Notes under the pieces: model-generated
What the model saw: the letters and a program-made list of their open reading frames with translations, nothing else
What the model was told of the DNA's origin: nothing
The model's database searches: none
Program-made: the position numbers and the translations under genes
Part shown: piece by piece, positions 48,383-61,258 of the stretch
Numbering within the stretch: position 1 is the first letter of the stretch
Layout: each line of letters begins with the position of its first letter
NCBI GenBank assembly: GCA_019614645.1
Contig: JABWDB010000016.1
Span: forward strand, 4,898,001-4,962,000
DNA: 64,000 bases
Source: Stratiolaelaps scimitus
Taxonomy: Eukaryota > Arthropoda > Arachnida > Mesostigmata > Laelapidae
Direction: 5' to 3'

Positions 48383-48591
48383 GGTTGGTCCCGGTGGCCC
48401 AGTGGCGTATTCGTTTGCGCACGCATTGCAGTCGTAGGAGACACGTAAGTGTACGCACAGGTTTGATTCTCACCGTTGCACATTTGCATTTAAAGATGGG
48501 GTCCATCTTATGAAGCAATGCCGAAAGAAGTTGTACCGTGGACGTGGTTAAATGCTTAGGGCTCTGACTCAACCAGGAAAATTTACTTTAC
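48383..48591 (+). mobile_element. tRNA-derived SINE, best copy, with target-site duplication
   Basis: The A-box region CCGGTGGCCCAGTGGCGTAT (48391-48410) is followed by the B box AGGTTTGATTCTC (48459-48471), then GTTGCACATTTGCATTTAAA and GGGGTCCATCTTATGAAGCA. It is flanked by TAGCGTAC at 48375-48382 and 48592-48599, a clear target-site duplication. The tail module after the B box is shared with copies at 24385, 27874 and 38955. It sits immediately beside the inverted repeat. Confidence 0.72.
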
Positions 48592-50760
48592 TAGCGTACA
48601 GCAAACTTCATAGACTCAAAATTGTTTATTTAGTTGTGTTAATATCGGACTCATGATAACATGGCTCATGCCATCATTGCGAGAGCGAGGGGGCCATATG
48701 CACACAGCTCCTTGAGTGAATCATGATTTGACTTTGAAATACGCGGTCCATAGATTTGAATCGGTGCTTCCTCTTGCGGGGGAGATCTCGTAACGAGTCA
48801 CAAGGCTGTGCTCCGCCTGAAACAGATTGACCATGTCTAGTTAAGGTGCGTAGTCGATCGGAATGGATTTATATACCTTCAGATGAGAAGCTAACGCTGG
48901 AGCAGCACTATCGATGTAATATATCTGGCCAACTCTCTATTTGTCTAGTTCTATTTCTCGCAGCAGACTTTCAGTTGATTTCTCATGGCAGGCCTGGAGA
49001 CTGTAGTGAAACGTTCCTTCAACAACCTATTGGTCGTTGTGGAACCTTAAAAAAGATTTAAATTTTCCGGGCTAACCCCCCGGACAACATTTAACGTTCA
49101 CAATACTAGAATCTCACAAATCGTTCTGCCGCTGCTGCCGTTCGCTTTTTCCATTCGCCACTGGACCCAAAACGGCCAGCCAACTAGAAAATTTCACGAG
49201 CGAGCCTCATTCGAATGATTCTGAAGGCATTTGCCCCCACCGATGTGCACCTGTGACAGCGTACGGCAACAACAATAACACCACACTGTATCGTTCGCGT
49301 ACTAACAGTTTCACTTCGGGGTGGACAATGCCTATAAGGGCCACCATCCCCCTTTGAACATCTCTGTCAGTGATCGACGCGCTGTTCAATTACACCGCCT
49401 CGGCGTATGTCAGGGTTCAGTTTGCCTTGGGAGTATCTCACGGCAGATGGCGGCGGACGTCGGTGCTGCTGTTGCAAGCGACGATGTTGTTCCGGTGACT
49501 ATTGTTCACGTTTGTTGGTAACGATTCCGAGCACGCGATGGTCTCGGTCGGGAACACCGTGACGAGTTAATGTCGAGGTCAACTTCAGCAGCATCGGCCG
49601 TCCGCGCGACCAGACGCCACAAGTCGCTCGCCTCTTGTCAGACGTGACTGTGGTTGACAACTGAAAAGCGCGAGGAGTGCAGGCGAATTCGGTGAGACGT
49701 TTAAGGATATGTTTATTATTATTATTGTTGTTATTATATTATTATGCGTTACTAATCAAATTGTACTCAAAATGTGAGATCTCATCGTTACTCCGTCCTG
49801 ATATGATGCAAGATGTACATTGAGACTCGTACAGACAAACATAGGCAGACGCCAGCGCCGATACTTTGAGTGCGGTTTTTGGTGTGGGCATATTGAGAGG
49901 ATGTCTATACATTGAACAACCGCATTTTGCCACCTTAGATAAACATTAAGATGGACACAATAAACCCAAAACAATTATAAACTACACTTGCACCGCCCTC
50001 CGGCGCAATATCGACCTCTCGTTCAGATACTCTCCTAGTTCTTAGTCTTCCTTAAGAGAAGCAGTAGTCACGGAAAAGTCCATGCGTTCGTGCCAGTTTT
50101 CTTCCCGGAAACGATATTTACAATGGTAATCACACACACACAGATATAAACATTAAAAAGGGAGGTTTGTCTGAAGAGAGGTTTCATCTTAGCCAGTCGA
50201 GCCCTGATATCAACGTCCGCGTCGGTTCACAATATTCGAGTATTTATGCAATTCCGTTCGTTCAACCTAGCGTTTGAGCTGACTTTCGGCTGTTTGTCTT
50301 TGTGACGCGGACCGGCCGGGACCACCTTAATTTACCTCTTGAGACGGGAAGAATAATCGGAAACTGTGACCGGATTCTTGTTCAGTGTCGAATATACTTA
50401 TGGGTATGCTGGCGCCTCTCTCTATGGTCGGAGATCGTCGACGGAACGGATAACTGCTATTCACTCGCCCCTGCTCAAATGGACAGGAAATAACTACCAA
50501 AAAAAAAAGAAATCTCTATAACTTGACATTTCTCATTTGCACTATGCATACATAGTATAGAAGCGCGCGATGAAGGGGCGGCATGTGTCAGCTATCGAGA
50601 GGCTAATAGCCAAAGGGCTTGCGCTTACTGTTAATGTCTACGTAGCTGTCGGTCGAGAAGTCGGATGTTGATTTTCGTTGAATACGAAAACACACTAAGA
50701 ATACATGAATCGTGGGGATTGAGGTCTCGAAAGAAGGACCCATTACGCGCGGGGATAAAC
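48592..50760. other. non-coding stretch with one possible start exon
   Basis: At 49447 an ATG opens a short Ala/Val-rich frame (MAADVGAAVASDDVVPVTIV) that meets a donor-like GTTG/GTAACG at 49518. It could be a first coding exon in a GC-rich patch (49200-49660), but evidence is slight. An ATT-type run lies near 49710-49743. Nothing else is seen. Confidence 0.3.
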
Positions 50761-50865
50761 AGGGCGGCGCGAGTAGTTCGTTGTCACGCGGGATGGCGTA
50801 GGGCAGTGCCGAGGACTTGGAACCGTCGAGGGTCCGCCGGTTCGAATGCCGCAGTACACCTATGG
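50761..50865 (+). mobile_element. tRNA-derived SINE head (degenerate)
   Basis: GGGCGGCGCGAGTAGTTCG (A-box region) is followed by CCGCCGGTTCGAATGCCGC (B box, about 50833-50852). It resembles the head near 62512 more than the copies with the shared tail, so it may be a second SINE family or an old copy. Confidence 0.4.
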
Positions 50866-53800
50866 TTTGAATTGATGCGAAAGTACTACGGCCCAAGTAA
50901 CAACACCTCAAGAGTCAACGTTTTGATATATAACAAAAACCAATAATTCGCTGGATGTGCAGGTACATGTCAGGCGAGTTGGTACTATCGTCAATGTTGT
51001 GCTTATTATTAGCAGAGATTGCTGACTGAGAACGCTACAAACAATATATCGTCGTATGCGTAACCTGCATATGACGCCGTGGAGCGGTGAACAAACAGGT
51101 GATTACAACGATTATGATAATACCTGACATCGTCATTATCTTATGCCATCAGCATAAAGTAATCAAGCGGCGAACGAATGAGAGATCGACAGACAAATGT
51201 CTGGGCACCGAATGGGCACCGATGACTAATTCTAGTAGTTGTATAGTACTGGTGATATCGGCGGTGGCACCAACTAACTCAATTCTGTTATGCCAAGCGG
51301 CGACAACTATTATACGAAGGTACTGATCCACATTTACATTTAGCCGCCGATGACAGGCAGAGAGGTCGAGACGCCGATGAGAGACTGGCTCTATCAGTGG
51401 CAATAGCGGTTTGCACTAATATCGTTAGCCCTTGTGTCATAGAATGAAGACAGCTAAGGTGATCAGCTATGCAAAAGGCAGAAGGCCAACATTTTACAAG
51501 TAGCCTGACAATGGCATTATTTACATGTTGATGTTATCGTTGTCAAATGTTTATGAATCACTTGCCGCGTAATTGTGTGATTTTATTTAGCGGCCGCTTC
51601 CCCCCCCCCCGTGTATCATTGTTGAGATTGGCCAAATACTGTTTGCATTATATGCTACCTCACTGTTGTAGGCAGCTCGATATCAATCAGGTACCATAGG
51701 CACATTTCAAGGTGTGGCCCCACACCGAGGAGGAGAACGCGAGTACGGGACAGCGACTGAATGGCCGAATATAAATACAATCGATCGGAAATGATGGCTT
51801 CGGTGGAAAAGTTTCAGGTGCTTTTCACTAATACGCGGCTTGTTTCGACTTGTCCTCCATATTAGTTCGGTATTTATTCCCTCGAACTGTGTAGGCCTCC
51901 TACTACTGAAAACACCCCCTGAATGATTCTTCACAAGCTGAATGAACGCTTGCTGGCGACTGAGACGTTCGGCGACGCCCAAGACGAAGAGCATTTCGAT
52001 ACCAACAAGCTCGATAGATAGACTACGGTTATATAGATATTTATTGTTGTCACCAGTTGACTGGCCAGTATAACGGACAATGGGATGTCTGAGCGGTGGC
52101 CCTATTACGAATGGATCTAAGCTGACGGTAAACGACCTGTGTCCGCGCATCCTGTTCGACATTGCCGGCGTTCAACGAAAAAATACGAACGCTCAACATC
52201 ATAATAAGAACGCAAAGGGTTCCTCAATGCGCGTTTGTTGGACTCATATTGGATTACTTCGTATAGCGCACGATGCAGACGCATCATATATCTGGCAAAT
52301 CCGGAAGTCAGAAGGCAGAATTTCGAATCTCTGTTGAAATGCTAGTGTCCACAACGATGCCGGGTAAATCTCCAACGGGGCTGTCTCGGGCCAATCGCCT
52401 TGAATGCCTGTCAGCGAAGCGCGCAGAAAATTGCCTGCTGTGAGAAATCTCACAAGGTTGTGTCGCCTACGCTGAAGGTCACCAATGAAATGTGAGTTTT
52501 TAATATCTAGATGTGATGGGACGAAACGGGACAGGGAGACCCTACTGCAACATATGTTGGGTTTATTTAGGCTGCCCAGGTCGAGCTTGTTCACGAACGC
52601 TTACAGCGTTGCGAGTCAGTGTGAGGTTCAGCATTGGTGTGCTGTTGTCGTACGAAGCACGTAGGGACATGGCTAGCGGAGATGCTGGTGTCACGGGAGT
52701 CGGACGTGAGTTTGTTCGTCTATTTCGATGCTGTAATCAACCCAGTTGTCTGTGCTTGTGTCGACCATGAGGTAGCCAGGTGATAGATATTAGTGAGTAC
52801 GTCCAACACAGGCTGAACACTGAAGCAGAAAGGTGGAGAGCTGTACTTAAAAAGGCCTTAATTACCAACCATTTTTGCTTATATATATATATATATATAT
52901 ATATGCATGTATTTACGGCACTTAGGAAGGTTCTATTGCTAATGCTATACTATATGATATTTACATGTGGGTAGGCTCTAAGTATGATGTAGGCGTAAAT
53001 AACATTGGGATGTTGAAGTCGATAATGTTCCTTTACGACGACTTCGCCAAATTATAGATCATGTGACCAATGATTATTACCACAACATGTTCTACCATGC
53101 ATGTCAACTATCTACCATTATTTTCTACGATCAATTGTTTCCTCAGTAACAACTATATGCTTTCGTTGCGACAAGCACCAAAACCGATAGCAAGAATGAT
53201 CCACGTCAGGAACGTCAGGCGTTATTTGTGTTTGTTGCCATCTTGCTGTTTTAAGTCGACGAGCTATCCATGGGATCAAGCCCATTAGACACTATTCAAC
53301 AGGTAGCTAAATTATGGGTGGAAGAAAATGCTTGCAATTGTTATTGCGACGACGAACATAGCCAGCCCGGTCATTACGAGACGTAGAAATGTTCGTAGTC
53401 TGCTCAATCAACAGAAAGCGCACGTTCTAGAGGAGGTTCATATACTAAACGCTTGCGTGTCATTTTCTTCTAGAATTATAATACATGCACCTGTGATTAG
53501 CGACAGGGTCACCACGGTTATACTGTAACTACTGTCTCGGTGGTAATTTCGTTTGCTAGTATAAAGATTAATAATAATAATAATAATCAGAAATACATCT
53601 GCCCCGTTCCCGTTGACTACTACTACCACTATACATTAGGAGTTCACTATTGGTACGATATAAATATAATATATGCCAATTCAATTTTCCGCATCACTGT
53701 TCTCCGCAACGAATTTTCTAACTAACCTGCAATCGATTCTAGATGCTTGTTCTTTATTTTCTACTTGCGGATATAACAATTCCCAGCCGCCACGTATGTG

Positions 53801-56800
53801 CGACAATCGCTTATAATGATTTACTTCTTCCTTTCGTGTCATAGAAAACCTGCAGCAAAAATCATCGAAAATTTCGCACAAACTAGTCGTCGACTGATAA
53901 AAGCACGTTAGTTCCAACGAGGTACATCAAACCCATCAAAGGTGCGTGCCCACACTTTGGGCTCTGAATTGGCCGGTTTTTGTTTCCTGCGAGCGCGTCC
54001 GCGGTGGCTGCGACCGCCACGTGCAGGTCATGTCGATAAAGGGGGCAGAAAATCTGAGCTGTTTTGCTTGATCACTAAATCATCAGATTGCGCTATTCAC
54101 CTCGTTCCGCTCAGTCTATTCATGTCAGCCTCGAATGGCCGACGTCTGTTCGTTGATAAATTCATATGGGTGGTGCCTGAGTCAAGTGTCTGACGTCGCG
54201 GTAGCATCTTCTGTTGCTATTTGGAGGGTCATTGGCCGGGTGCACTCGGATCACGCGGGCGCGGTCCGACTCTGACAATGTGGCTGGATGGAGACAGATA
54301 TATACGAGATATAGGTCGTATAGAAAACGCTCCCCGAAGTTCGCTGTTCGCTTCTGTGCGATATTTATAACTATCGTGTATAAACTGCAATTGAAATGCT
54401 CTCTTAATTAATTTGGCAACGCTTCAAGTACGGACATATTTTGCGAAACTCATGAATAACGATGACATAGGCTGATAGCGACAGCAGGTTTCAATTGTTC
54501 CCGCTGATAGGGTGCGCCTACGAATGAAATATTCGTAACGTCAAACAGAATCATTATCCTATAAATGATTGGTACTGCCCTGGAAGATGATACATCGATA
54601 CACGCGGATATTTTCCCGTGAAAACTTAACAGTAACGCTAATACAGTCACAACAGCGAATAAACAGCGTACTTATTGTGGGATCGAATTTTGATTGAGAT
54701 GGCCAAATCAATCAATCTTCTACTTGTTATCGTGCTGCCACGGCTGTAAGACCCTATCCGGCGAATGGCATATATGTACATCATAACTCATATCGCCTAC
54801 TGGCTGTTAGCCGCCATCCCAGGGGTGAGATCTTATGCGAGTGGAGATTCAGCAAAGCCGCTTGCTTTTTTTCATTTGTTTAACAAGCACGGAACGAAAA
54901 ACCGCCGAGTTTGTTCGTGATGCAAATCGCTGAACGTATCCGTCTGTGCACTCGTGTTTGCTAGTTACTCGAACCGATGAGAGATGTAATTAGCCACAAT
55001 AATCATGATGGCCATTTTGTTCATCGCGAATCGGTAGCATCACGTGGTGCCAGCCACCTCCACCCGTACACCCCCTCCGCTTCAACATGACGCTCAACGG
55101 TCGCGTTGCAAGCAAACGCCTCGCTAAGGTGAACACCTGTCTGGCGTCACAAACGCGTTAGGCAGTGGTAGGCAGCACCCGCCCGACCGGCGGTCTTCAA
55201 CTTTATGGTCTCGTCCCGTGACCAGGTAGCCTGCAACAAATCGCTCTCTATAGAGTAGCAAGTATCTCCGTGTCGAATGTGCTTCCTTCCACCATATCTA
55301 TCTGTATTAGTGGTGTGCGTAGGGTGTGTGCGCTTGTGTAGAATATTGCGTCGGAGAGCAATATCCGTCATCGAGAGCGTGTCGGCTGCTGTCGAGAACG
55401 CGGCTCCACGTTTGTCCGATCTAAAAGCACGTGCCACCAGGCAATGGACTGGGAATTGACAGCCTGCAAATGCTCTCTTGTGGCGGTGTTGTTAATTGTT
55501 GTATTTGGAGATGCGGAGAAGCAGGAAATCGGCCGACTGGTGTATTACAGGGGGCGATTCATGCTAATGATTTATTTAACGATGAGTAAATTGTTGAAAT
55601 TATTGCTAAATTTGAACAAAAAAAACATGAAAAGTCCATCGACCTGTGTAGGTTTTAGCTCGGAAACAAACCTAGATAGTTTATGTACAGTTCCTGCTAC
55701 TTGGCTGCCTTGTGCCTAAGATTCATCTAGAGAAAGGGTTTTTCCAGTCATCTAACACCACCAGTTATACTACGAAGTAGTTATGCAAAATCTAGGTACA
55801 CATGCACGCATTTGTGAACAGCATCGGTACGCAACTGTTTCGGTTAGTGCAATAATGATTGCATCTGACTGGGCTGGTCCCCGTTGACATGTTGCGTTCA
55901 TGCATTCACTATAATTGTCCACATGTCCAGACATACATATAACTTCCGATACGACGGGTTCAGGCCGATTTTCTTCGGCCTGGTAATGCCTGTCCCACGC
56001 ATAACACTGTACATGTTGAGCATACTCTATGGCGGATAAGCTAACGGCCAGACGGAGCGATGTGTCCGTAAGTATCTCTATGTGAGGCACAAGGTTCAAT
56101 GCTCAGATTATGAGATCGTAGTCGATCTAATTAACTCGCAGATCAGGCGTTTGCCAGGTCACTTTAGTGTCTGTCCGTTGTCGTGTTGTCACATTGTCAT
56201 ATCTATCCGTTAGTCTCGACCTTAACAGCGTTGCCACTCGGAATCACAACAATCGGCAGGTCGCAGCGACGCAATCGTTTGACTAGGTAGATAAATAGAT
56301 ATACCTGAAATTCGTCTCTGTCCCAGCTCACTTGCTTAGCAATTGGCAGACTCGGACGGAATCACGGGAGCGGCGATCATAATAATGGTCGATCGTCTGG
56401 CCGATCGATTGGTTGTATCTCTACGAAGTGGCAGGGTCGCACGCACTTACACCTTGTGATCAGGTTAAATAGGACATAACCTACATAATGCATCGGACAT
56501 ATTAATCGCCATTAACCGTTTTAACACGCGCTGCATAGGCTTATAGCGGAACTACTGTTCAGTGGTTCGAAAGGAGCTCCAATCCCTGGCCGGCCTATGA
56601 TTCTGGGGCACTTTTTTTTTATTCTAGAGTCGCACAATGCCGGGGAGGAACAGATGAATGCGTTTTTTGATCCCGCTGACCGTATTGTTGTTGGCTAACT
56701 GACTCAATATGCTTCTACGATGTTTACATAGTCTAGTCTCATCAGGTCTCCCATAGGCCTTGCCCGCCTAACGGGCGTTACGATAAACTTAGAAAGCGTA

Positions 56801-57832
56801 GTCAGCACTTCCCATAGGGCTTCCTACAGCAGCATCTACTCGACGCACGAAGCGTGAGTGGTGCACACCCTAGGCGCTGCGTTAGGTGATGACAGAGAAA
56901 CGCCAACCAGACCCATTCAGATGTTGGCGGACCGGTCGCGCTCATTGAGCTGCAATTCGCCAGCGATGGGAATACGCAGAAAGATGAGCTTTCAACTCCT
57001 TCGACGCCGATATCTCGTTCACTGTTGACAATTCGTAAGCGCGCGTCAAGCGTGCTAGTTACCTATACGCTACGGGGCAATGCTAAAAGCAGTATCGTGG
57101 AGGCTAACTGTTGGCTGAGAGCCCGTCCGAAAACCTAGGTACGGGGCAATGCGTTATAGCAACACGCTGTATTCTGTCATCGACGTCCGTGTGAATGAAA
57201 CCTAACCTCCTTATTATTTGCTATGATTATAATTGTTTGTTTACTTCGTAAACGATTGTAGTTCGCGTCGCCGCGAGGTGACAAAGAGATGACGTGATCA
57301 TTTCCACGGTGTCGGAGCACGCTCTCTCATAGACATGACTTCGTCATCATCTCGAAAAATAGCGCCTAATCTATCCCCATCACGCTTTTTTAAGAGTATT
57401 CCCCGAATCGTTCATCGATGACGTTACCGATGACTACTTTATGCAAAAACAGATCATGGGCCGTAAATTAGCTTAGCCTCTCTGCTAAGCGTTCCACGGT
57501 TACCTAATGTAGCATCGGTAGAATACGGTGAGAATCGAAGAAAATTGGGACGTAGAGGAGTCTTCACTCAACTTCGTTTTTTTTCTGACACTTTCATAAT
57601 GTCCACCTATTCGAGTTTATGCCATCGACGTCGCCTTGCTGATTCAGAAAAAAAGAAATACAAATCTATAGTATTTAGATTCAATACAAATATTCTACTA
57701 GAAAGCGTCGTAGTTGATGCGAGAAGAAATATTATTATTATTATTATTGTTATTATTAATAATGACTTTTCAAATGTTGCCAACGCTCGTGTCCATGTGT
57801 TAATCTATTTGACTACGCCATCGAGCAATTAA
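50866..57832. other. non-coding stretch with minus-strand coding-like frames
   Basis: Two minus-strand frames lie close together: 52244-52594 (116 codons) and 51707-52162 (151 codons). Both have coding-like composition, for example RHNLVRFLTAGNFLRAS and GVAERLSRQQAFIQLVKN. They could be pieces of one minus-strand gene or relic, but each is within chance length and no start or splice sites link them convincingly. There is a C11 run at 51600-51610, a (TA) tract at about 52879-52904, ATT/ATA runs near 53570 and 57730, and a small GCCCG/CGGGC hairpin near 56762-56776. Confidence 0.35.
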
Positions 57833-57865
57833 CAATGTCCCTGTTCGTTTATCATTCCCGTTTCA

Positions 57866-58143
57866 ATGTCGCGTTATAGAACAATGCCCGACACGGCAAA
57901 GTTGGCGTCCCCGCCACAGGGTGTCCTGAAAAAGTCGAATCAGTCCGGAACCGGTGGTGAGCCCAAGGAGGAATGGATATCGATGGACAAAAATAACAAA
58001 CAGGAGAACAGCAACAAGGACCCCTCGGGCGGAAAGGACTCAACTGCCGCTGCTGCTCCTAAAGGCGGTAAGCAGAGCCGATTCCAGGTGGCGAAGGTTG
58101 ACTTTGCCAAAGGATCAAAAGATGAAGATCGACACAGCAGCAG
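57866..58143 (+). CDS. first coding exon, probable Na-K-Cl cotransporter (SLC12)
   Basis: ATG 57866 opens a hydrophilic frame of 92 codons plus two bases, ending at a strong donor (GCAGCAG then GTAAGCC, GT at 58144). The peptide is rich in Lys, Gly, Ser and Asn with no hydrophobic segment. It ends with KQSRFQVAKVDFAKGSKDED, containing an RFxV motif. In cation-chloride cotransporters of the NKCC group such motifs in the N-terminal tail bind the kinases SPAK/OSR1, and RFQV is the form found there. The 12-helix transport domain is not in the window and should follow beyond 64000, implying a first intron longer than 5.8 kb. Other WNK-SPAK pathway proteins with RFxV motifs are possible. A short frame starting at ATG 57835 overlaps the start in another frame and could act as an upstream ORF. 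Confidence 0.5.
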
Positions 58144-58160
58144 GTAAGCCATTCGTAATT

Positions 58161-58209
58161 AGGTGATTAATTAATTCCTAAAGTAAATAAGGTGATTAAT
58201 TAATTCCTA
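58161..58209. repeat. 20-bp direct duplication
   Basis: AGGTGATTAATTAATTCCTA occurs at 58161-58180 and again, perfectly, at 58190-58209, starting 17 bases after the splice donor of the preceding exon. Confidence 0.9.
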
Positions 58210-58618
58210 TTGCAGTATAATAGACAGAGAGGTGCGTGTGACCATTGAATACTAGGTACCGTTGAGTTGAAGAAGGCATGTGGAGTCGAATATCTATCTA
58301 ACTGCATCGGTTTGCCCTTTCGACTGAGCTGTTTTGTTAAATTATTAACATGGCTTCATCTAGGGACGTTTAGCAGCGGAAACGGCCATCAGAGGATTAA
58401 TTCTATTATTATATCTGACTTTTAGCGTAGTTAATATTTTTGGTGACTGCTCTTGACTGATTTAGAAGAACAAAAACACCTTGTGATCATTATTAATATA
58501 TTAATTAACATATTAATATAATAATAATGAATACATAGAAGGTTGCCCTTCGAACGGAGTGGATGTCAGTTGTGCCCTGTGAAAATTGGAGTGTCTAACC
58601 CCCCCCCCTAGGGGAATG

Positions 58619-58693
58619 ATTCTAACGCTTAAGTTCTCATTCGTAATTGCCCCCAGGGGCAATTACGAACGAGAACTTAAGCGTTTTTAGAAT
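58619..58693. repeat. near-perfect hairpin (inverted repeat)
   Basis: The arms at 58624-58653 and 58656-58685 pair over 30 bases with one mismatch and a two-base loop (CA). Five more pairs follow beyond a small bulge (58619-58623 with 58689-58693). The core is CTTAAGTTCTCATTCGTAAT followed by TGCCCC. The short loop makes a microRNA precursor unlikely. It could be a miniature transposable element or a recent fold-back duplication. Confidence 0.85.
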
Positions 58694-58736
58694 TGCAGTT
58701 TCGTAAATACACCTCATATGAATTGAATTACTGTCA

Positions 58737-60310
58737 GTGTCCCGATTATTGGCGATTCTATGCATTGTGCAATACCACAGGGTGGCAGCCTTTATCGAGA
58801 CGATTGCGGATATTCCAGTGGTGGGGGTAATGACCGGCGCCCATCGAAGGCATCGACACACGCGTCTTCTTGAGTGTGGGCGGCGGACTTCTGGTGTTGG
58901 CGAATCTCCAGCGAGCCTTCCCCTCAGAGCTCTGAGGTGCAGCTGCGTTTATCGGTTGTGTGTTCGTACCCAGCCCTTGGCTTTGAACCAACGGTCAGCC
59001 ACTATGTGGGCCACTTCTCATAGGTTGACCACTCGGTAACCCGGTGTGGCTGGCAATGCTGCCACTAAACCAAGTGAAGGGCTGAGAGCGAAAATTGACC
59101 TAGTGACGCTTATGCAACCAAGCGACGACCGTGTACAGGTACACCTTCGCTAAGCAGCGGGCTTGATGCAGCCGAGGAAGCAACTGATGCTTAGCCGAAG
59201 CGACAGGGAGATGATGCCAGTGGTGACGGCAGCCTCCGCGACCGGCGAAGGGTTTAACCAAGTGGTGTACGAGAGTTCGGAAATTGGTAAACATTCACGC
59301 ATTGTCACAAGCATGTTTCTACCACCGAAGCATCATGTGCCGCGGACGCACGATTGCTTCAGAACTCCCCCATGTCCATTACCACTTCTTCTTCTAGCGA
59401 CCCATCTGTATCCATGACTAGCAGTCACCATCGGCGTGCCTATCCTACCCAGCAGCAACATCCACCTTAGAACGAAAGGCTAAGAGATGCGCTCGCTAAG
59501 ATAATGTAGGTGGGGCGACGGCAGATAGCCTGCACGAGCAGAGGCAGGCTGGTTCGCAGATTGCGATAGCAGACCGGCCGGAGATCACTCTCCAATAGGG
59601 ACCTAGTCAGCGGACCCACGTCGTTGGCCAGTGGCAAGGCGTTGTACGGGCCGTCAGAGGGGTTAGAGGTGATGCCGGCGATGTTTTCACGTGACCATTA
59701 ACAGCCGCCAATGCAACCATCCAGCTGAGAAATACACGCGGTGTAGACGACGGCGGTGGCGGTGGCGGCGGTCAGGCCGGCTCTAGTAGAGTCTGCCTAC
59801 AGCGGCCAGGATCGGATCGAGTCACGCCATCAGTTGCCAGTGGTTTGCACACCAGGCTGATCCGTCGTTCCCGCTGTCCGTCTCTGCGATTTGTCGGATC
59901 AGTCCTGCTGCGGCTGGTAGTGGCGTTGCTGCTGCTGCCGCCACTTGAGCGATTTAAGCTAAATTATGGTTCTCGGCAGCTCAAGGGGCCGTTTCGTTGT
60001 TAAGTAAGTGGATATACACGTACACCCTAGATATGTTTTTGTATAGAAACAATCTCTCGTCGGCTCCATGGACGGCTGTGTAAAGCCAGCTACTGCCGAT
60101 GGAGGCGGTCGAGTATGACGCCAAGTGGCGTAGACAGTGATGGAAATACGTGATTTTGTTTCAAGTGGTGCGCTTGCTCCTGCGCCGCTCCGCGGATTGT
60201 CTGGCTGTGTGCGGGAGTAGTTCACTGTGGCGAACTCAACGATGACGAACGACAATTGCCACGGAGCGGGGCAAATCATTGGAGATGAGAGTGTCGTCAT
60301 ATTAAACATG
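58737..60310. other. GC-rich patch with broken coding-like frames and triplets
   Basis: The patch is GC-richer than its surroundings. Plus-strand frames at 58737-59039 and 59163-59417, with a further one between them (GVAGNAATKPSEGLRAKIDL before a donor-like CAG/GTACAC at about 59139), look like pieces of a degraded coding sequence. On the minus strand a 116-codon ATG frame (59959-60309) lies next to CAG/GCC-rich sequence (59740-59945), which resembles a leader of a minus-strand gene. No family was recognised on either strand, and it may be an old retroelement. Confidence 0.3.
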
Positions 60311-61217
60311 ATTATCGTTGGGCTTTAGTAGCAATGCTACTGAAATGCGTACAACTCGCATTGCTAGCTGGCCCCACTGGCGGGTAGACGTACGAGTGCC
60401 GTGTAGAAAATCACATTTATTGCAATTTGTTTTTGCAACCATATATTTTCTTCAGGTCAGTACGCATCACCATGAAAGTCAGCGAACGTCCACGTTCTGA
60501 CGATAAGGTTACTTGGTTTTCTAAAATCCCCCGAGGCCTCCAAATTCGATCATACCGTACGCGCAATCGATTCTATTGAAACAAGTGCCCTCTATGCTTC
60601 ATTGTTCGATATGCTCAAGTTTCAGTGACATGAACCCAATTGCTAGCGAAATGCTATTTTCCGCAGGGAGTATTATAGATACTTTATCGTCTAATGGCAT
60701 TTTATATTGGTGTACGAATCTGGCAAGAGGACTGGATACATAAGATCGACAGGAGCGAGAGGGGGCAGGTATGGAGAGCGAGAAAATCACAATGTACATT
60801 AATGCAAGTATAATTGGAATATGTAGCACTGGAATAACGCGATATAAACATTCAGCGATAATAATTTGTGCATGAAGTGATACTTTGCTCGGGGATAGCT
60901 TTCTCTTGTCAAAACAGAACAGATGAGTAACGTGAGTATACCGATACGCTGATCCCCGTCTTGAAGTTCGGTTGGGCGTCCTCTCCAGAAACACTAATAT
61001 ATGGAGTGAAATTCTGACAGCGTGCTCCATAATCCGTTTTGAACCTATTGCATTGTGTTGATGACAATTATTATTATGATTATTATAATATCCCCCCCCT
61101 TAATTAAAATCGTGCAATCGTTTCGGTTGGCCTCTCGTAGCTTAATAGCCGAGAATAGATCATTATTGGTCGAACGGGAACTCTGTAATCAATCCCACTG
61201 TTAATATATTTTAATAC

Positions 61218-61258
<41 letters not shown>

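Noticed and set aside
60599..61030. 143-codon minus-strand frame with a hydrophobic segment
   Set aside because: Its length is as expected by chance in 64 kb and six frames; it has an AT-driven composition and no splice support.
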